Assembly (NCBI GenBank): GCA_003223595.1
Contig: QHVR01000107.1
Location: 1-14,963 of the forward strand
Reading direction: 5' to 3'
DNA: 14,963 bases
Source: Acidobacteriota bacterium
Lineage (GTDB): Bacteria; Acidobacteriota; Terriglobia; Terriglobales; Acidobacteriaceae
Shown here piece after piece: positions 1 through 6,436 of this stretch. The notes under the pieces were generated by a model, which did no database searches, had not been told where the DNA came from, and saw only the letters and a list, made by a program, of their open reading frames with translations. A program made the position numbers and the translations under genes. Every line of letters starts with the position of its first letter. Within the stretch, counting starts at the first letter, position 1.

Positions 1-1
1 G

Positions 2-1387
2 CACCAGACTCACTACTGTCCGGGATGCGGCCACGGGGTCGCCCACAAACTGATCGCCGAAGCTCTCGAAGACTTGAATCTGCAGGATCAGACCATCCTG
101 GTAAGTCCGGTCGGCTGCTCGGTGTTTGCTTATTACTACTTCGATGTGGGCAACGTGCAGGTGGCTCACGGACGCGCCCCGGCCGCCGCCACGGGGCTGA
201 AGCGAGCCTGTCCTGACAAGATCGTGCTGGCGTACCAGGGCGACGGCGATCTGGCTGCCATCGGCACCGCTGAAATCGTGCACGCCGCCAATCGCGGCGA
301 AAAGATTGCCGTATTCTTCGTTAATAACGCCATCTACGGCATGACTGGCGGCCAGATGGCGCCGACCACGCTTGTCGGCCAACGCAGCACAACTTCTCCT
401 TGGGGACGCCGCCCCGTCAACGAAGGCTTTCCGCTGCACATGGCCGAGATATTGTCCTCGCTCGAAGCTCCGGTTTATATCGAGCGGGTTGCGCTCTCCG
501 ACAACAAGAACATCATGAAAGCGCGCCGGGCCGTGCGTAAAGCTCTCGAGCTGCAGCGCAACGGCGCCGGTTTCACCTTCGTGGAAATTCTTTCTCCCTG
601 TCCCACTATCTGGGGCAAGGATCCCGTGGAAGCGCGCAAGTGGGTCGCCGAAAAGATGATCCCCAGCTTCCCGCTGAACGTTTTCCGCGACCGCAAGGTG
701 GAAATCCCCGAATCCAACCAGCCGCCGCAAAAGACGGTGCAGGAAGTGGTGGAAGGCGAGCGCCAGGCCGCCCGCGCAGCTTTTGTGCCCGGACGACATC
801 ACCAGTTCGATCATCTCGATATCAAGATTGCCGGATTCGGCGGCCAGGGCGTTCTGCTGCTGGGCCAGCTTCTCGCCGAGATGGGCATGCGGGAAGGCCT
901 CGAAGTCAGCTGGCTGCCGTCCTATGGTCCGGAAATGCGCTCCGGCAGCGCCCATTGTCACGTCTGTCTGTCGAAACAGCGAATTGGATCGCCGCTGCTG
1001 TCGCGTCCCAACGTGCTCGTTGCCATGAACGAGATCTCGCTGCGCAAATTCGCTTCCCAAGTCGCACCTGGTGGCACCATCATCTACGGACGCGAGCGGT
1101 TGCCGGAAGATATATCGTTTCCCCAAGTCCAGGTGGTGTGCATTCCCGCATCCGAGATCGCCGACAAACTGGGCTCGGCGAAAGTGGCCAACGTGGTCAT
1201 GATGGGCGCGTTGCTGCAAGAAACGGAGTGCCTCGCTTCCGCCACGGCCATGAAGGTCCTCGAAGCGAAGGTGAAAAATCCAGCCCTGCTGGAGTTCGAC
1301 CGCAAAGCCCTCGATGCCGGGCGCCTGTATATCGACCACACCGTAGCCATCGGCGCAGTGACCCAAGCCGACGGCTTCGCCGAATAA
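2..1387 (+). CDS. 2-oxoacid:ferredoxin oxidoreductase, fused beta (TPP-binding) and gamma subunits, 5'-partial
   Basis: The window opens inside this gene; 461 residues are visible in the frame beginning at base 2. The N-terminal part is a beta subunit of the pyruvate/ketoisovalerate:ferredoxin oxidoreductase family, which converts a 2-oxoacid plus CoA to acyl-CoA, CO2 and reduced ferredoxin in the cytoplasm. Visible signs are HYCPGCGHG at residues 4-12 (first two 4Fe-4S cysteines C6 and C9), further cysteines at C39 (VGCS) and C200 (SPCPT), and the TPP/Mg signature GDGD (80-83), NN (108-109), YGMTGGQ (112-118). After a linker, a gamma domain starts near residue 273 with GFGGQGV (278-284) and YGPEMRSG (308-315). 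The two subunits are usually separate proteins, so this is a fusion. An alpha subunit would be expected just upstream, outside the window. The beta part most resembles VorA/KorB-type enzymes, but the substrate cannot be told from this portion, so no symbol is given. Confidence 0.93.
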   Translation, partial: HQTHYCPGCGHGVAHKLIAEALEDLNLQDQTILVSPVGCSVFAYYYFDVGNVQVAHGRAPAAATGLKRACPDKIVLAYQGDGDLAAIGTAEIVHAANRGEKIAVFFVNNAIYGMTGGQMAPTTLVGQRSTTSPWGRRPVNEGFPLHMAEILSSLEAPVYIERVALSDNKNIMKARRAVRKALELQRNGAGFTFVEILSPCPTIWGKDPVEARKWVAEKMIPSFPLNVFRDRKVEIPESNQPPQKTVQEVVEGERQAARAAFVPGRHHQFDHLDIKIAGFGGQGVLLLGQLLAEMGMREGLEVSWLPSYGPEMRSGSAHCHVCLSKQRIGSPLLSRPNVLVAMNEISLRKFASQVAPGGTIIYGRERLPEDISFPQVQVVCIPASEIADKLGSAKVANVVMMGALLQETECLASATAMKVLEAKVKNPALLEFDRKALDAGRLYIDHTVAIGAVTQADGFAE

Positions 1388-1400
1388 GCACTTTGGGCTG

Positions 1401-1485
1401 GTAGCTCCGGCGCCTCGTCCGGGGTGGCGCGCCGAGCGCCATGAGAACTCGGCTCGCTCGGGGCGGACGAGGCGTCCGGCCCTAC
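1401..1485. repeat. Two-level palindromic intergenic element (REP-like), possible terminator or mRNA hairpin
   Basis: The outer arms are 1401-1421 and 1464-1485. The right arm read in reverse complement is GTAG-GGCCGGACGCCTCGTCCG in pattern, the left is GTAG-CTCCGG-CGCCTCGTCCG, so they differ by two substitutions and a one-base gap. Inside, CCGAGCG (1432-1438) pairs with CGCTCGG (1455-1461). The element starts GTAG and ends CTAC, the look of a bounded, mobile-type palindromic repeat. It lies 13 nt after the oxidoreductase stop codon, so it may end or stabilise that transcript. It has no T-run, so a classic intrinsic terminator is not supported. Confidence 0.7.
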
Positions 1486-1497
1486 ACAAACCTAGTC

Positions 1498-1513
1498 TGT
1501 GATTTCAATCACA
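1498..1513. promoter_or_regulatory. CRP/FNR-family operator (TGTGATTTCAATCACA)
   Basis: This is a perfect inverted repeat matching TGTGA-N6-TCACA, the consensus bound by CRP-type members of the CRP/FNR superfamily. Its centre is 80 nt upstream of the preferred ATG of the stress protein gene. Placed at -41.5 it would put transcription start near 1547. A second palindrome, CCGGTGACACCGG (1518-1530), follows 4 nt later. The match is direct; which regulator binds, and whether it responds to oxygen, NO or cAMP, is unknown. Confidence 0.55.
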
Positions 1514-1574
1514 AAAACCGGTGACACCGGGCATACCTGTTAACCCCCTTCAAGCCTGATCCTGACTATGGTGC

Positions 1575-1580
1575 AGGAGG
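1575..1580 (+). promoter_or_regulatory. Shine-Dalgarno AGGAGG deciding the start of the stress protein
   Basis: AGGAGG lies 5 nt before the ATG at 1586. The in-frame ATG at 1568 is upstream of this site and has no ribosome-binding site of its own, so translation should begin at 1586. Confidence 0.75.
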
Positions 1581-1585
1581 CAACC

Positions 1586-2566
1586 ATGGCACCATACGAA
1601 GAAAAATCAGGGGTTTCTCCCAGCGCAGTAGCCGAACCCGAAGTTAAGACTAAGCCGTTTGTATCGGTCAAGAACGTTCTGTTCGCCACCGATTTCTCCG
1701 CCACGTCCGACGCCGCGTTGCCTTATGCCGCCGCCATTTGCCGGCGTTTTGGCAGCACATTGCATCTCTTCCATGCTCTTTCCGAGGCAAGCCTGCTCAT
1801 GATGACCGGCGGCGTCGACTACGTCAGTATGGGAACCATCTACGACGACGCGGAAGATGAGGCCAAGCAGCGCGTGGAGCAGATCTGCGTCCCTCTGGAG
1901 GACATACCGCACCGCAGTTACGTTCGCCACGGGCAGGTGTGGAACACGCTCGCCGCAATCCTTGCGGAAAACGACATTGACCTGATTGTTTTGGGCACGC
2001 ATGGACGAACCGGACTGGGCAAGTTGCTGCTCGGTTCGGTGGCAGAAGACATCCTGCGGCATGCCGCCTGCCCGGTGTTGACCGTGGGCCCGAAGGTTTC
2101 CGGGCACGCGAAGCTCCTGGCTGTTTCCCAGCATGGTCATGACATTGCGCCCCCGGAACTCGAACTCCGGCAGATTGTGTGCGCCACCAACTTCGGCAAG
2201 AATTCGAACGCGGTCGCCGAATCGGCCATTGCATTAGCGGAAGAGTTTCACTCCAGCTTTACCCTGCTCCACGTCATTGAAGATTACACGCAGCTGGGCC
2301 GCAAGCCCGGACCCATGGAAGAGGGACTTCGCAGTCTTCAGGAACTCATTCCCCGGGATAGCACGTTGCAGTACCCGCCCGGACTCCTGCTGGAGTTTGG
2401 TCCGGCGCCGGAACGCATTCTGAAAGTTGCGTCCGAACGGGAAGCCGACATCATCGTGCTGGGGGCGCGTTCCTCCGCTGAAGTGGGGACGTCGCATTTT
2501 CCCTGGTCGTCGGCTCACTACGTCATTGCGCAGGCACATTGCCCGGTACTAACGATTCGGGAGTGA
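1586..2566 (+). CDS. Universal stress protein with two UspA domains
   Basis: The protein has 326 residues from the ATG at 1586, which has a perfect Shine-Dalgarno. It is soluble, with two tandem Usp folds at about residues 25-168 and 194-326. Domain 1 carries the full ATP-binding pattern G-x2-G-x9-G-S (GTHG at 137-140, then GS), so it is an ATP-binding type. In domain 2 the corresponding stretch (GARSSAEVG) is degenerate, so it probably does not bind nucleotide. Tandem Usp proteins of this size are often induced by hypoxia, starvation or redox stress. The gene sits alone between a CRP/FNR-type operator and the hydrogenase operon, which fits a role in adaptation to low oxygen, but that is inference. 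The exact ligand and partner cannot be read from the sequence. Confidence 0.92.
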   Translation: MAPYEEKSGVSPSAVAEPEVKTKPFVSVKNVLFATDFSATSDAALPYAAAICRRFGSTLHLFHALSEASLLMMTGGVDYVSMGTIYDDAEDEAKQRVEQICVPLEDIPHRSYVRHGQVWNTLAAILAENDIDLIVLGTHGRTGLGKLLLGSVAEDILRHAACPVLTVGPKVSGHAKLLAVSQHGHDIAPPELELRQIVCATNFGKNSNAVAESAIALAEEFHSSFTLLHVIEDYTQLGRKPGPMEEGLRSLQELIPRDSTLQYPPGLLLEFGPAPERILKVASEREADIIVLGARSSAEVGTSHFPWSSAHYVIAQAHCPVLTIRE

Positions 2567-2608
2567 AGGAAGGGAATAGCTTGAAACTGGCGTCCAAATC
2601 GATTGTCA

Positions 2609-2630
2609 AATCAGTTCAGCTGAAGCGATT
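2609..2630. promoter_or_regulatory. Inverted repeat upstream of the hydrogenase operon, possible operator
   Basis: AATC-AG-TTCAGCTGAA-GC-GATT is a 22-nt dyad with 9 of 11 positions paired, including a perfect 10-nt core (2615-2624). It lies in the 280-nt gap before hoxE, about 120-140 nt upstream of the best promoter candidate. No known regulator consensus is recognised, and short dyads also arise by chance. Confidence 0.25.
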
Positions 2631-2751
2631 TGCTCGATGCCAGGAACTCGACATCGCGATCGTAATCGCAATTCCGTTATCGCTACCGTTTCGCTTTGGG
2701 AAAGGTGAACCAAAACGATACCGGCTCAACAGAAATATCCATTCGTGTTCT

Positions 2752-2779
2752 TTGATGCAAGCATATCCAGGAATAGAAT
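2752..2779 (+). promoter_or_regulatory. Candidate sigma-70-type promoter for the hox operon
   Basis: TTGATG (2752-2757) and TAGAAT (2774-2779) are separated by 16 nt and resemble the -35 and -10 boxes. Transcription would begin near 2786, giving a leader of about 60 nt before hoxE. The rest of the 2567-2846 gap holds no gene that I can support. Confidence 0.35.
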
Positions 2780-2846
2780 CACCCGTTCCGCATAAGAATT
2801 TTCATCGTCTTCATACTTCTATGGCGCTTGGTCGCGAAAGAATCTT

Positions 2847-3347
2847 ATGGTCTCATACGTTGCAAAACCCGTTGCGCCCAGTCAGGACAAGCGCTGGAAA
2901 CTGGTGGACGCCACCATACGCCGCCAGGGTGCCCAGCCGCGCGGATTGATTGAAGCCCTGCACACGGTGCAGGAAGCGTTTGGATACTTAGACGTACAGG
3001 CGCTGCGTTACGTCGCGATGTCGCTGCGCGTGCCGCTGAGCCGCGCTTTCGGCGTCGCCACCTTCTATCATTTTTTTACTCTGAAGCCCGCCGGCGAGCA
3101 CACCTGCGTAATCTGCATGGGTACAGCGTGCTACATCAAAGGTGCACCTCAACTGCTCGATGCCGTGCGGAAAGATCTCGGCATTGCGCCCGGTGAAACT
3201 ACTCCCGACAAAAAAGTGTCTCTGCTCACCGCTCGATGCCTGGGCTCCTGCGGTCTTGCCCCCGCCGTTGTCTACGATCAGGAAGTAGCCGGCAAGGTGA
3301 GTACCGCCGCGGTTCGCGAACATCTGAAAAAGTGGACGGTCGCATGA
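2847..3347 (+). CDS. hoxE: NAD-reducing hydrogenase diaphorase subunit HoxE (NuoE-like, 2Fe-2S)
   Basis: The protein has 166 residues and a thioredoxin-like 2Fe-2S fold, homologous to the 24-kDa NuoE subunit of complex I. The cluster ligands are visible as C90-x4-C95 and C131-x3-C135 (CMGTAC and CLGSC). The N-terminal half has the usual NuoE helical domain, ending in the conserved FGVATFYHFF segment. In the Hox complex this subunit passes electrons between HoxF/HoxU and other carriers in the cytoplasm. It is the first gene of the hydrogenase operon, and its stop overlaps the hoxF start as ATGA. The ATG at 2847 is preceded only by a weak purine stretch. Taken alone it could be called NuoE, but the neighbours (HoxF, U, Y, H, with no membrane Nuo subunits) decide for HoxE. 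Confidence 0.93.
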   Translation: MVSYVAKPVAPSQDKRWKLVDATIRRQGAQPRGLIEALHTVQEAFGYLDVQALRYVAMSLRVPLSRAFGVATFYHFFTLKPAGEHTCVICMGTACYIKGAPQLLDAVRKDLGIAPGETTPDKKVSLLTARCLGSCGLAPAVVYDQEVAGKVSTAAVREHLKKWTVA

Positions 3348-4984
3348 CACCCGAAGAACTCGACCAGATCGCCGAAGACGAACGAGCCGAACAAGGCAAA
3401 TACACTGAGCGCGTCAATGTGTGCGTGGCGGCCGGTTGCCTCTCGTGCCAGTCCCAGTCAGTCAAGGACGCGCTGGACCAGGAAGTCGGAAGCCGCGGCA
3501 CCAAAGATCGTTGCCAGGTGAAGGGCGTCGGCTGTATGGGGCTGTGCTCCGAAGGCCCGCTGGTCTCGACCAGCAATGGAATTCTTTATAAGAAGGTCGA
3601 AGCAGCGGACTCGCCCGCCGTACTGGACAGCCTCGCGGGTGAGCCCGTAGCGCGGCTGGTTTGTCCCACCGATGTGCCCTTCTTCCAGCGGCAGAAGAAG
3701 ATCGTGCTGGAAAATTCCGGGGTGATCGATCCGGAGCGCATTGAAGACTACATCGCCGCCAATGGATACACCGCCCTGATCAAAGCGCTGACGGAGATGT
3801 CGCAGCGCGAAGTGATCGACGAGGTTACCAAGAGTGGTCTGCGCGGGCGCGGCGGCGCTGGATATCCCACGGGCCTCAAGTGGAGCACGGTATCCAAATC
3901 GGTGGGCGCGCAGAAATACGTCATCTGCAATGCGGACGAGGGCGATCCCGGCGCATTCATGGATCGCAGCGTGCTGGAAAGCGATCCGCACCGCGTGCTC
4001 GAAGGGATGCTGATCGCGGGCTACGCCGTCGGCGCGTCGGAAGCCTACATCTATGTGCGCGCCGAATATCCGCTGGCGATCAAGCGGTTGCGCAATGCCA
4101 TTCGGCAGGCCGAACGCGTGGGCCTGCTGGGCTCGAACATCTGCGGTACGCGTTTCAGCTTCCGTGTCGATCTCCGCCTGGGAGCGGGAGCCTTTGTCTG
4201 CGGGGAAGAGACGGCGCTGATTGCTTCGGTGGAGGGCAAGCGCGGCACGCCGCGTCCGCGTCCGCCCTATCCCGCCATGGAAGGATTGTTTGGCAAGCCC
4301 ACACTGATCAACAACGTCGAGACCTATGCCAACATCGCGCCCATCATCCGCAATGGGGGCGAGTGGTACGCCCAAGTGGGCACGGAGAAAAGCAAAGGCA
4401 CGAAGGTATTCGCGCTGGCGGGCCGCGTGGAAAATACGGGCTTGGTCGAGGTGCCCATGGGAATTTCCCTGCGCGAGATGGTGTTTGAAATCGGCGGAGG
4501 CATTCCGGAAGGCCGCAAATTCAAAGCGGTGCAGACTGGTGGTCCTTCGGGTGGCTGCCTGCCCACCGACTGCCTCGACATGCCCGTGGATTACGAATCG
4601 CTGGCCCGCGCCGGTTCCATCATGGGCTCCGGCGGCATGATCGTCATGGACGAAAGTTCCTGCATGGTCGATGTCGCCAAGTACTTCATGGATTTCTGCA
4701 TGACCGAATCCTGCGGCAAGTGCATTCCGTGCCGCGTGGGCACATTCCAGATGCGGCGCATCCTCGAGGCCATCGGCAACATGACTGCCACCGAGCAGGA
4801 TTTGAAACTGCTCGAGGAACTCTGCGAGCTGCTGAAGCACACCAGCCTGTGCGGACTGGGACAATCGGCGCCCAATCCTGTGCTTAGCACCTTGCGCTCG
4901 TTCGCCGAGGAGTACCGCGCACACATTCAGGAACATAAATGTCCGGCGGGCGTTTGCGGTCAACCCGCAGGAGAAACTCTGTGA
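3344..4984 (+). CDS. hoxF: NAD-reducing hydrogenase diaphorase subunit HoxF (NuoF-like, FMN and NAD binding)
   Basis: The protein has 546 residues and starts at the ATG overlapping the hoxE stop. Residues 20-105 are a thioredoxin-like 2Fe-2S domain with C27, C32, C64 and C68. The NuoF core follows: a glycine-rich nucleotide site (GLRGRGGAGYPTGLKW, 165-180), the FMN-binding segment (CNADEGDPGAF, 195-205), GAGAFVCGEETALI (280-293) and the NNVET motif (323-327). The N3-type 4Fe-4S cluster has C457, C460, C463 and C503. This subunit oxidises or reduces NAD(P) at FMN. The tail KCPAGVC (532-538) is the linker that in HndC/HydB relatives leads into an extra two-cluster ferredoxin domain. Here the protein stops 8 residues later, so that domain is absent, as in HoxF. 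The hoxU start overlaps the stop codon. Confidence 0.95.
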   Translation: MTPEELDQIAEDERAEQGKYTERVNVCVAAGCLSCQSQSVKDALDQEVGSRGTKDRCQVKGVGCMGLCSEGPLVSTSNGILYKKVEAADSPAVLDSLAGEPVARLVCPTDVPFFQRQKKIVLENSGVIDPERIEDYIAANGYTALIKALTEMSQREVIDEVTKSGLRGRGGAGYPTGLKWSTVSKSVGAQKYVICNADEGDPGAFMDRSVLESDPHRVLEGMLIAGYAVGASEAYIYVRAEYPLAIKRLRNAIRQAERVGLLGSNICGTRFSFRVDLRLGAGAFVCGEETALIASVEGKRGTPRPRPPYPAMEGLFGKPTLINNVETYANIAPIIRNGGEWYAQVGTEKSKGTKVFALAGRVENTGLVEVPMGISLREMVFEIGGGIPEGRKFKAVQTGGPSGGCLPTDCLDMPVDYESLARAGSIMGSGGMIVMDESSCMVDVAKYFMDFCMTESCGKCIPCRVGTFQMRRILEAIGNMTATEQDLKLLEELCELLKHTSLCGLGQSAPNPVLSTLRSFAEEYRAHIQEHKCPAGVCGQPAGETL

Positions 4985-5700
4985 GCCCCGTGGCTACGGT
5001 CAAGACGCTAAAGATTGACGGGCGCGACGTCAGCGGGCGCCAGGAAGAAACCATCCTCGACGTTGCCCGGCAGAATGGCATCTTCATTCCCCGGCTGTGT
5101 GAGATGGACGGCCTCTCCGACGTGGGCGCCTGCCGGCTCTGCCTCGTCGAAATCAAGGGACAGAACAAGCTGCTTCCCGCCTGCGTCACCGTAGTCGAAG
5201 AGGGCATGGAGGTCACAACCGGCTCCGAGCGCTTGAACAACTACCGGCGCATGATCCTGGAATTGCTTTTCACCGAGCGCAATCATGTCTGCTCGGTCTG
5301 CGTTTCCAATGGCCACTGTGAGATGCAGATGCTGGCGCAGCGTCTCGGCATTACCCACGTCCACTTTCCTTATCGTTATCCTAAGGAAGAGGTCGATGCC
5401 TCGCACGAGCGCTTCGTCATCGACCACAACCGCTGCATCCTATGCACGCGTTGCCTGCGCGTCTGCGACGAGATTGAGGGCGCGCATACCTGGGACATTA
5501 TGGGACGGGGCATCGATGCCAAGGTGATTACAGATTTGAACGAGTCGTGGGGTACCTCGGAAACCTGCACCAGTTGCGGCAAGTGCGTGCAAGTCTGCCC
5601 CACGGGCGCGCTGTTCGAGAAAGGACGCTCGGTTGCGGAAATGATGAAACGCCGCCAGTTCCTGCCGTATTTGACCATGATGCGGGAGGAAAACGAATGA
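4981..5700 (+). CDS. hoxU: NAD-reducing hydrogenase subunit HoxU (NuoG N-terminal-like, Fe-S relay)
   Basis: The protein has 239 residues, the normal HoxU length. I chose the GTG at 4981: it forms a GTGA overlap with the hoxF stop and has AGGAG (4969-4973) 7 nt upstream. A 14-codon-longer ATG start (4939) lies inside hoxF. A plant-type 2Fe-2S domain carries C40, C51, C54 and C68. The His-Cys cluster has the HoxU-type spacing H102-x-C104-x2-C107-x5-C113 (RNHVCSVCVSNGHC), shorter than in NuoG. Two 4Fe-4S sites follow: C152/C155/C158/C162 and C196/C199/C202/C206. The protein carries electrons between HoxF and HoxY. Its stop overlaps the start of a 26-codon ORF. Confidence 0.95.
   Translation: MSPVATVKTLKIDGRDVSGRQEETILDVARQNGIFIPRLCEMDGLSDVGACRLCLVEIKGQNKLLPACVTVVEEGMEVTTGSERLNNYRRMILELLFTERNHVCSVCVSNGHCEMQMLAQRLGITHVHFPYRYPKEEVDASHERFVIDHNRCILCTRCLRVCDEIEGAHTWDIMGRGIDAKVITDLNESWGTSETCTSCGKCVQVCPTGALFEKGRSVAEMMKRRQFLPYLTMMREENE
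5684..5690 (+). promoter_or_regulatory. Strong Shine-Dalgarno before the hoxU-hoxY small ORF
   Basis: GGGAGGA lies 6 nt before the ATG at 5697, inside the last codons of hoxU. It is one of the better ribosome-binding sites in the window, and nothing but the 26-codon ORF can use it. Confidence 0.5.
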
Positions 5701-5777
5701 ACAAGAAATACGCAGCAAAGCATGTAGCGTCGGTTCGCCCTTGCAGGAGCGGCATTGAAGTCGCGGAGGCAGCATGA
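5697..5777 (+). CDS. Small ORF (26 residues) between hoxU and hoxY, function unknown
   Basis: The ATG overlaps the hoxU stop (ATGA, 5697-5700) and the stop overlaps the hoxY start (ATGA, 5774-5777). It has a strong Shine-Dalgarno (GGGAGGA). The hoxY Shine-Dalgarno (GGAGG, 5765-5769) lies inside its last codons. The predicted peptide begins MNKKYAAKHV, is basic at its N-terminal half, has one cysteine (C16) and no membrane segment. I recognise no family. It could be a real small hydrogenase-associated peptide, a translational coupler that keeps ribosomes moving to hoxY, or a decayed remnant. The double overlap and the ribosome-binding site are seen; that it is a functional protein is not shown. 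Confidence 0.38.
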   Translation: MNKKYAAKHVASVRPCRSGIEVAEAA

Positions 5778-6307
5778 GCAAGAAGAAAATCGCCACCGTG
5801 TGGCTCGATGGCTGCTCCGGCTGCCACATGTCTTTTCTCGACATGGATGAGCGCCTGCTGGCCCTGGCCGGAGCTGCCGATCTGGTCTACAGCCCGCTTG
5901 TGGACGCAAAGGAATTCCCCCCGGACGTGGACGTAACGCTGGTGGAAGGCGCGGTCAGCAGCGAGGAAGACTTGCGCAAGATCAACATGATTCGAGAGCG
6001 CACCAAAATCCTGGTTTCTCTCGGCGACTGCGCGGTCACCGCCAACGTTCCCGGAATGCGCAATCCCTTTGGAACCAAAGCCGTCTACGATCGCGCCTAT
6101 CGCGAGAACGTGACCTTCGACCCGGGAGTTCCCGACCAGGTTGTGCCCGCTCTGCTGCCGACCTCGCGTCCAGTGCACGAGTTCGTCAAGGTGGACATTT
6201 ATATTCCGGGCTGCCCGCCGTCGGCCGACAACATCTATTACGCGGTGACGGAATTGCTGGAAGGCCGCACTCCGGATTTGACTTTGAAAACGCGTTTCGG
6301 TTCGTAA
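5774..6307 (+). CDS. hoxY: NAD-reducing [NiFe] hydrogenase small subunit HoxY
   Basis: The protein has 177 residues, the short form typical of cytoplasmic bidirectional hydrogenases; it has no twin-arginine signal and no medial or distal cluster domain. Four cysteines for the proximal 4Fe-4S cluster are visible: C14 and C17 (DGCSGCH), C86 (LGDCAV) and C147 (PGCPPSAD). It takes electrons from the Ni-Fe centre of HoxH and passes them to HoxU. The ATG at 5774 has GGAGG 4 nt upstream and overlaps the stop of the preceding small ORF. Unlike all earlier junctions in the operon, it is followed by a 129-nt gap before hoxH, filled by an inverted repeat array. Confidence 0.95.
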   Translation: MSKKKIATVWLDGCSGCHMSFLDMDERLLALAGAADLVYSPLVDAKEFPPDVDVTLVEGAVSSEEDLRKINMIRERTKILVSLGDCAVTANVPGMRNPFGTKAVYDRAYRENVTFDPGVPDQVVPALLPTSRPVHEFVKVDIYIPGCPPSADNIYYAVTELLEGRTPDLTLKTRFGS

Positions 6308-6309
6308 GG

Positions 6310-6422
6310 GAGCAATGAGCAGTGAGCGATGAGCAATGAGCAATGCGAATCAGCTGTCGGTTTGCCGCTTGGATCCTAGCAGCCGCCGTTCGCTCATTGC
6401 TCATAGCTCATTGCTCACCGCT
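6310..6422. repeat. Inverted array of degenerate heptamers (GAGCAAT) between hoxY and hoxH
   Basis: The left arm (6310-6344) is five tandem 7-nt units: GAGCAAT, GAGCAGT, GAGCGAT, GAGCAAT, GAGCAAT. The right arm (6392-6422) carries the complement: GCTCATT, GCTCATA, GCTCATT, GCTCACC, GCT. About 27 of 31 positions pair, around a 47-nt unique loop (6345-6391). The array starts 2 nt after the hoxY stop and ends 4 nt before the hoxH ribosome-binding site (AAGGAG), so the mRNA should fold into a long hairpin at that junction. It may set hoxH translation or mRNA processing; it may also be only a selfish or replication-born repeat. Confidence 0.85.
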
Positions 6423-6436
6423 AAAAAGGAGATTTC

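Noticed and set aside
640..1404. A 254-codon + strand frame inside the oxidoreductase gene.
   Set aside because: It is an out-of-frame, Arg/Pro/Ser-rich translation over a clear beta-gamma fusion.
2539..2949. A 136-codon frame spanning the usp end and the hoxE start.
   Set aside because: It overlaps both real genes in another frame, has no ribosome-binding site, and its translation matches nothing.
3458..4963. A 501-codon open frame on the - strand opposite hoxF.
   Set aside because: Its translation is rich in His, Ala, Arg and Gln with no family pattern, as is usual for the antisense of a GC-rich gene. The + strand frame is an unmistakable HoxF.
5528..6343. A 271-codon open frame on the - strand opposite hoxY.
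   Set aside because: It lies over the intact HoxY and HoxU coding frames, includes part of the heptamer repeat, and shows no recognisable domain.
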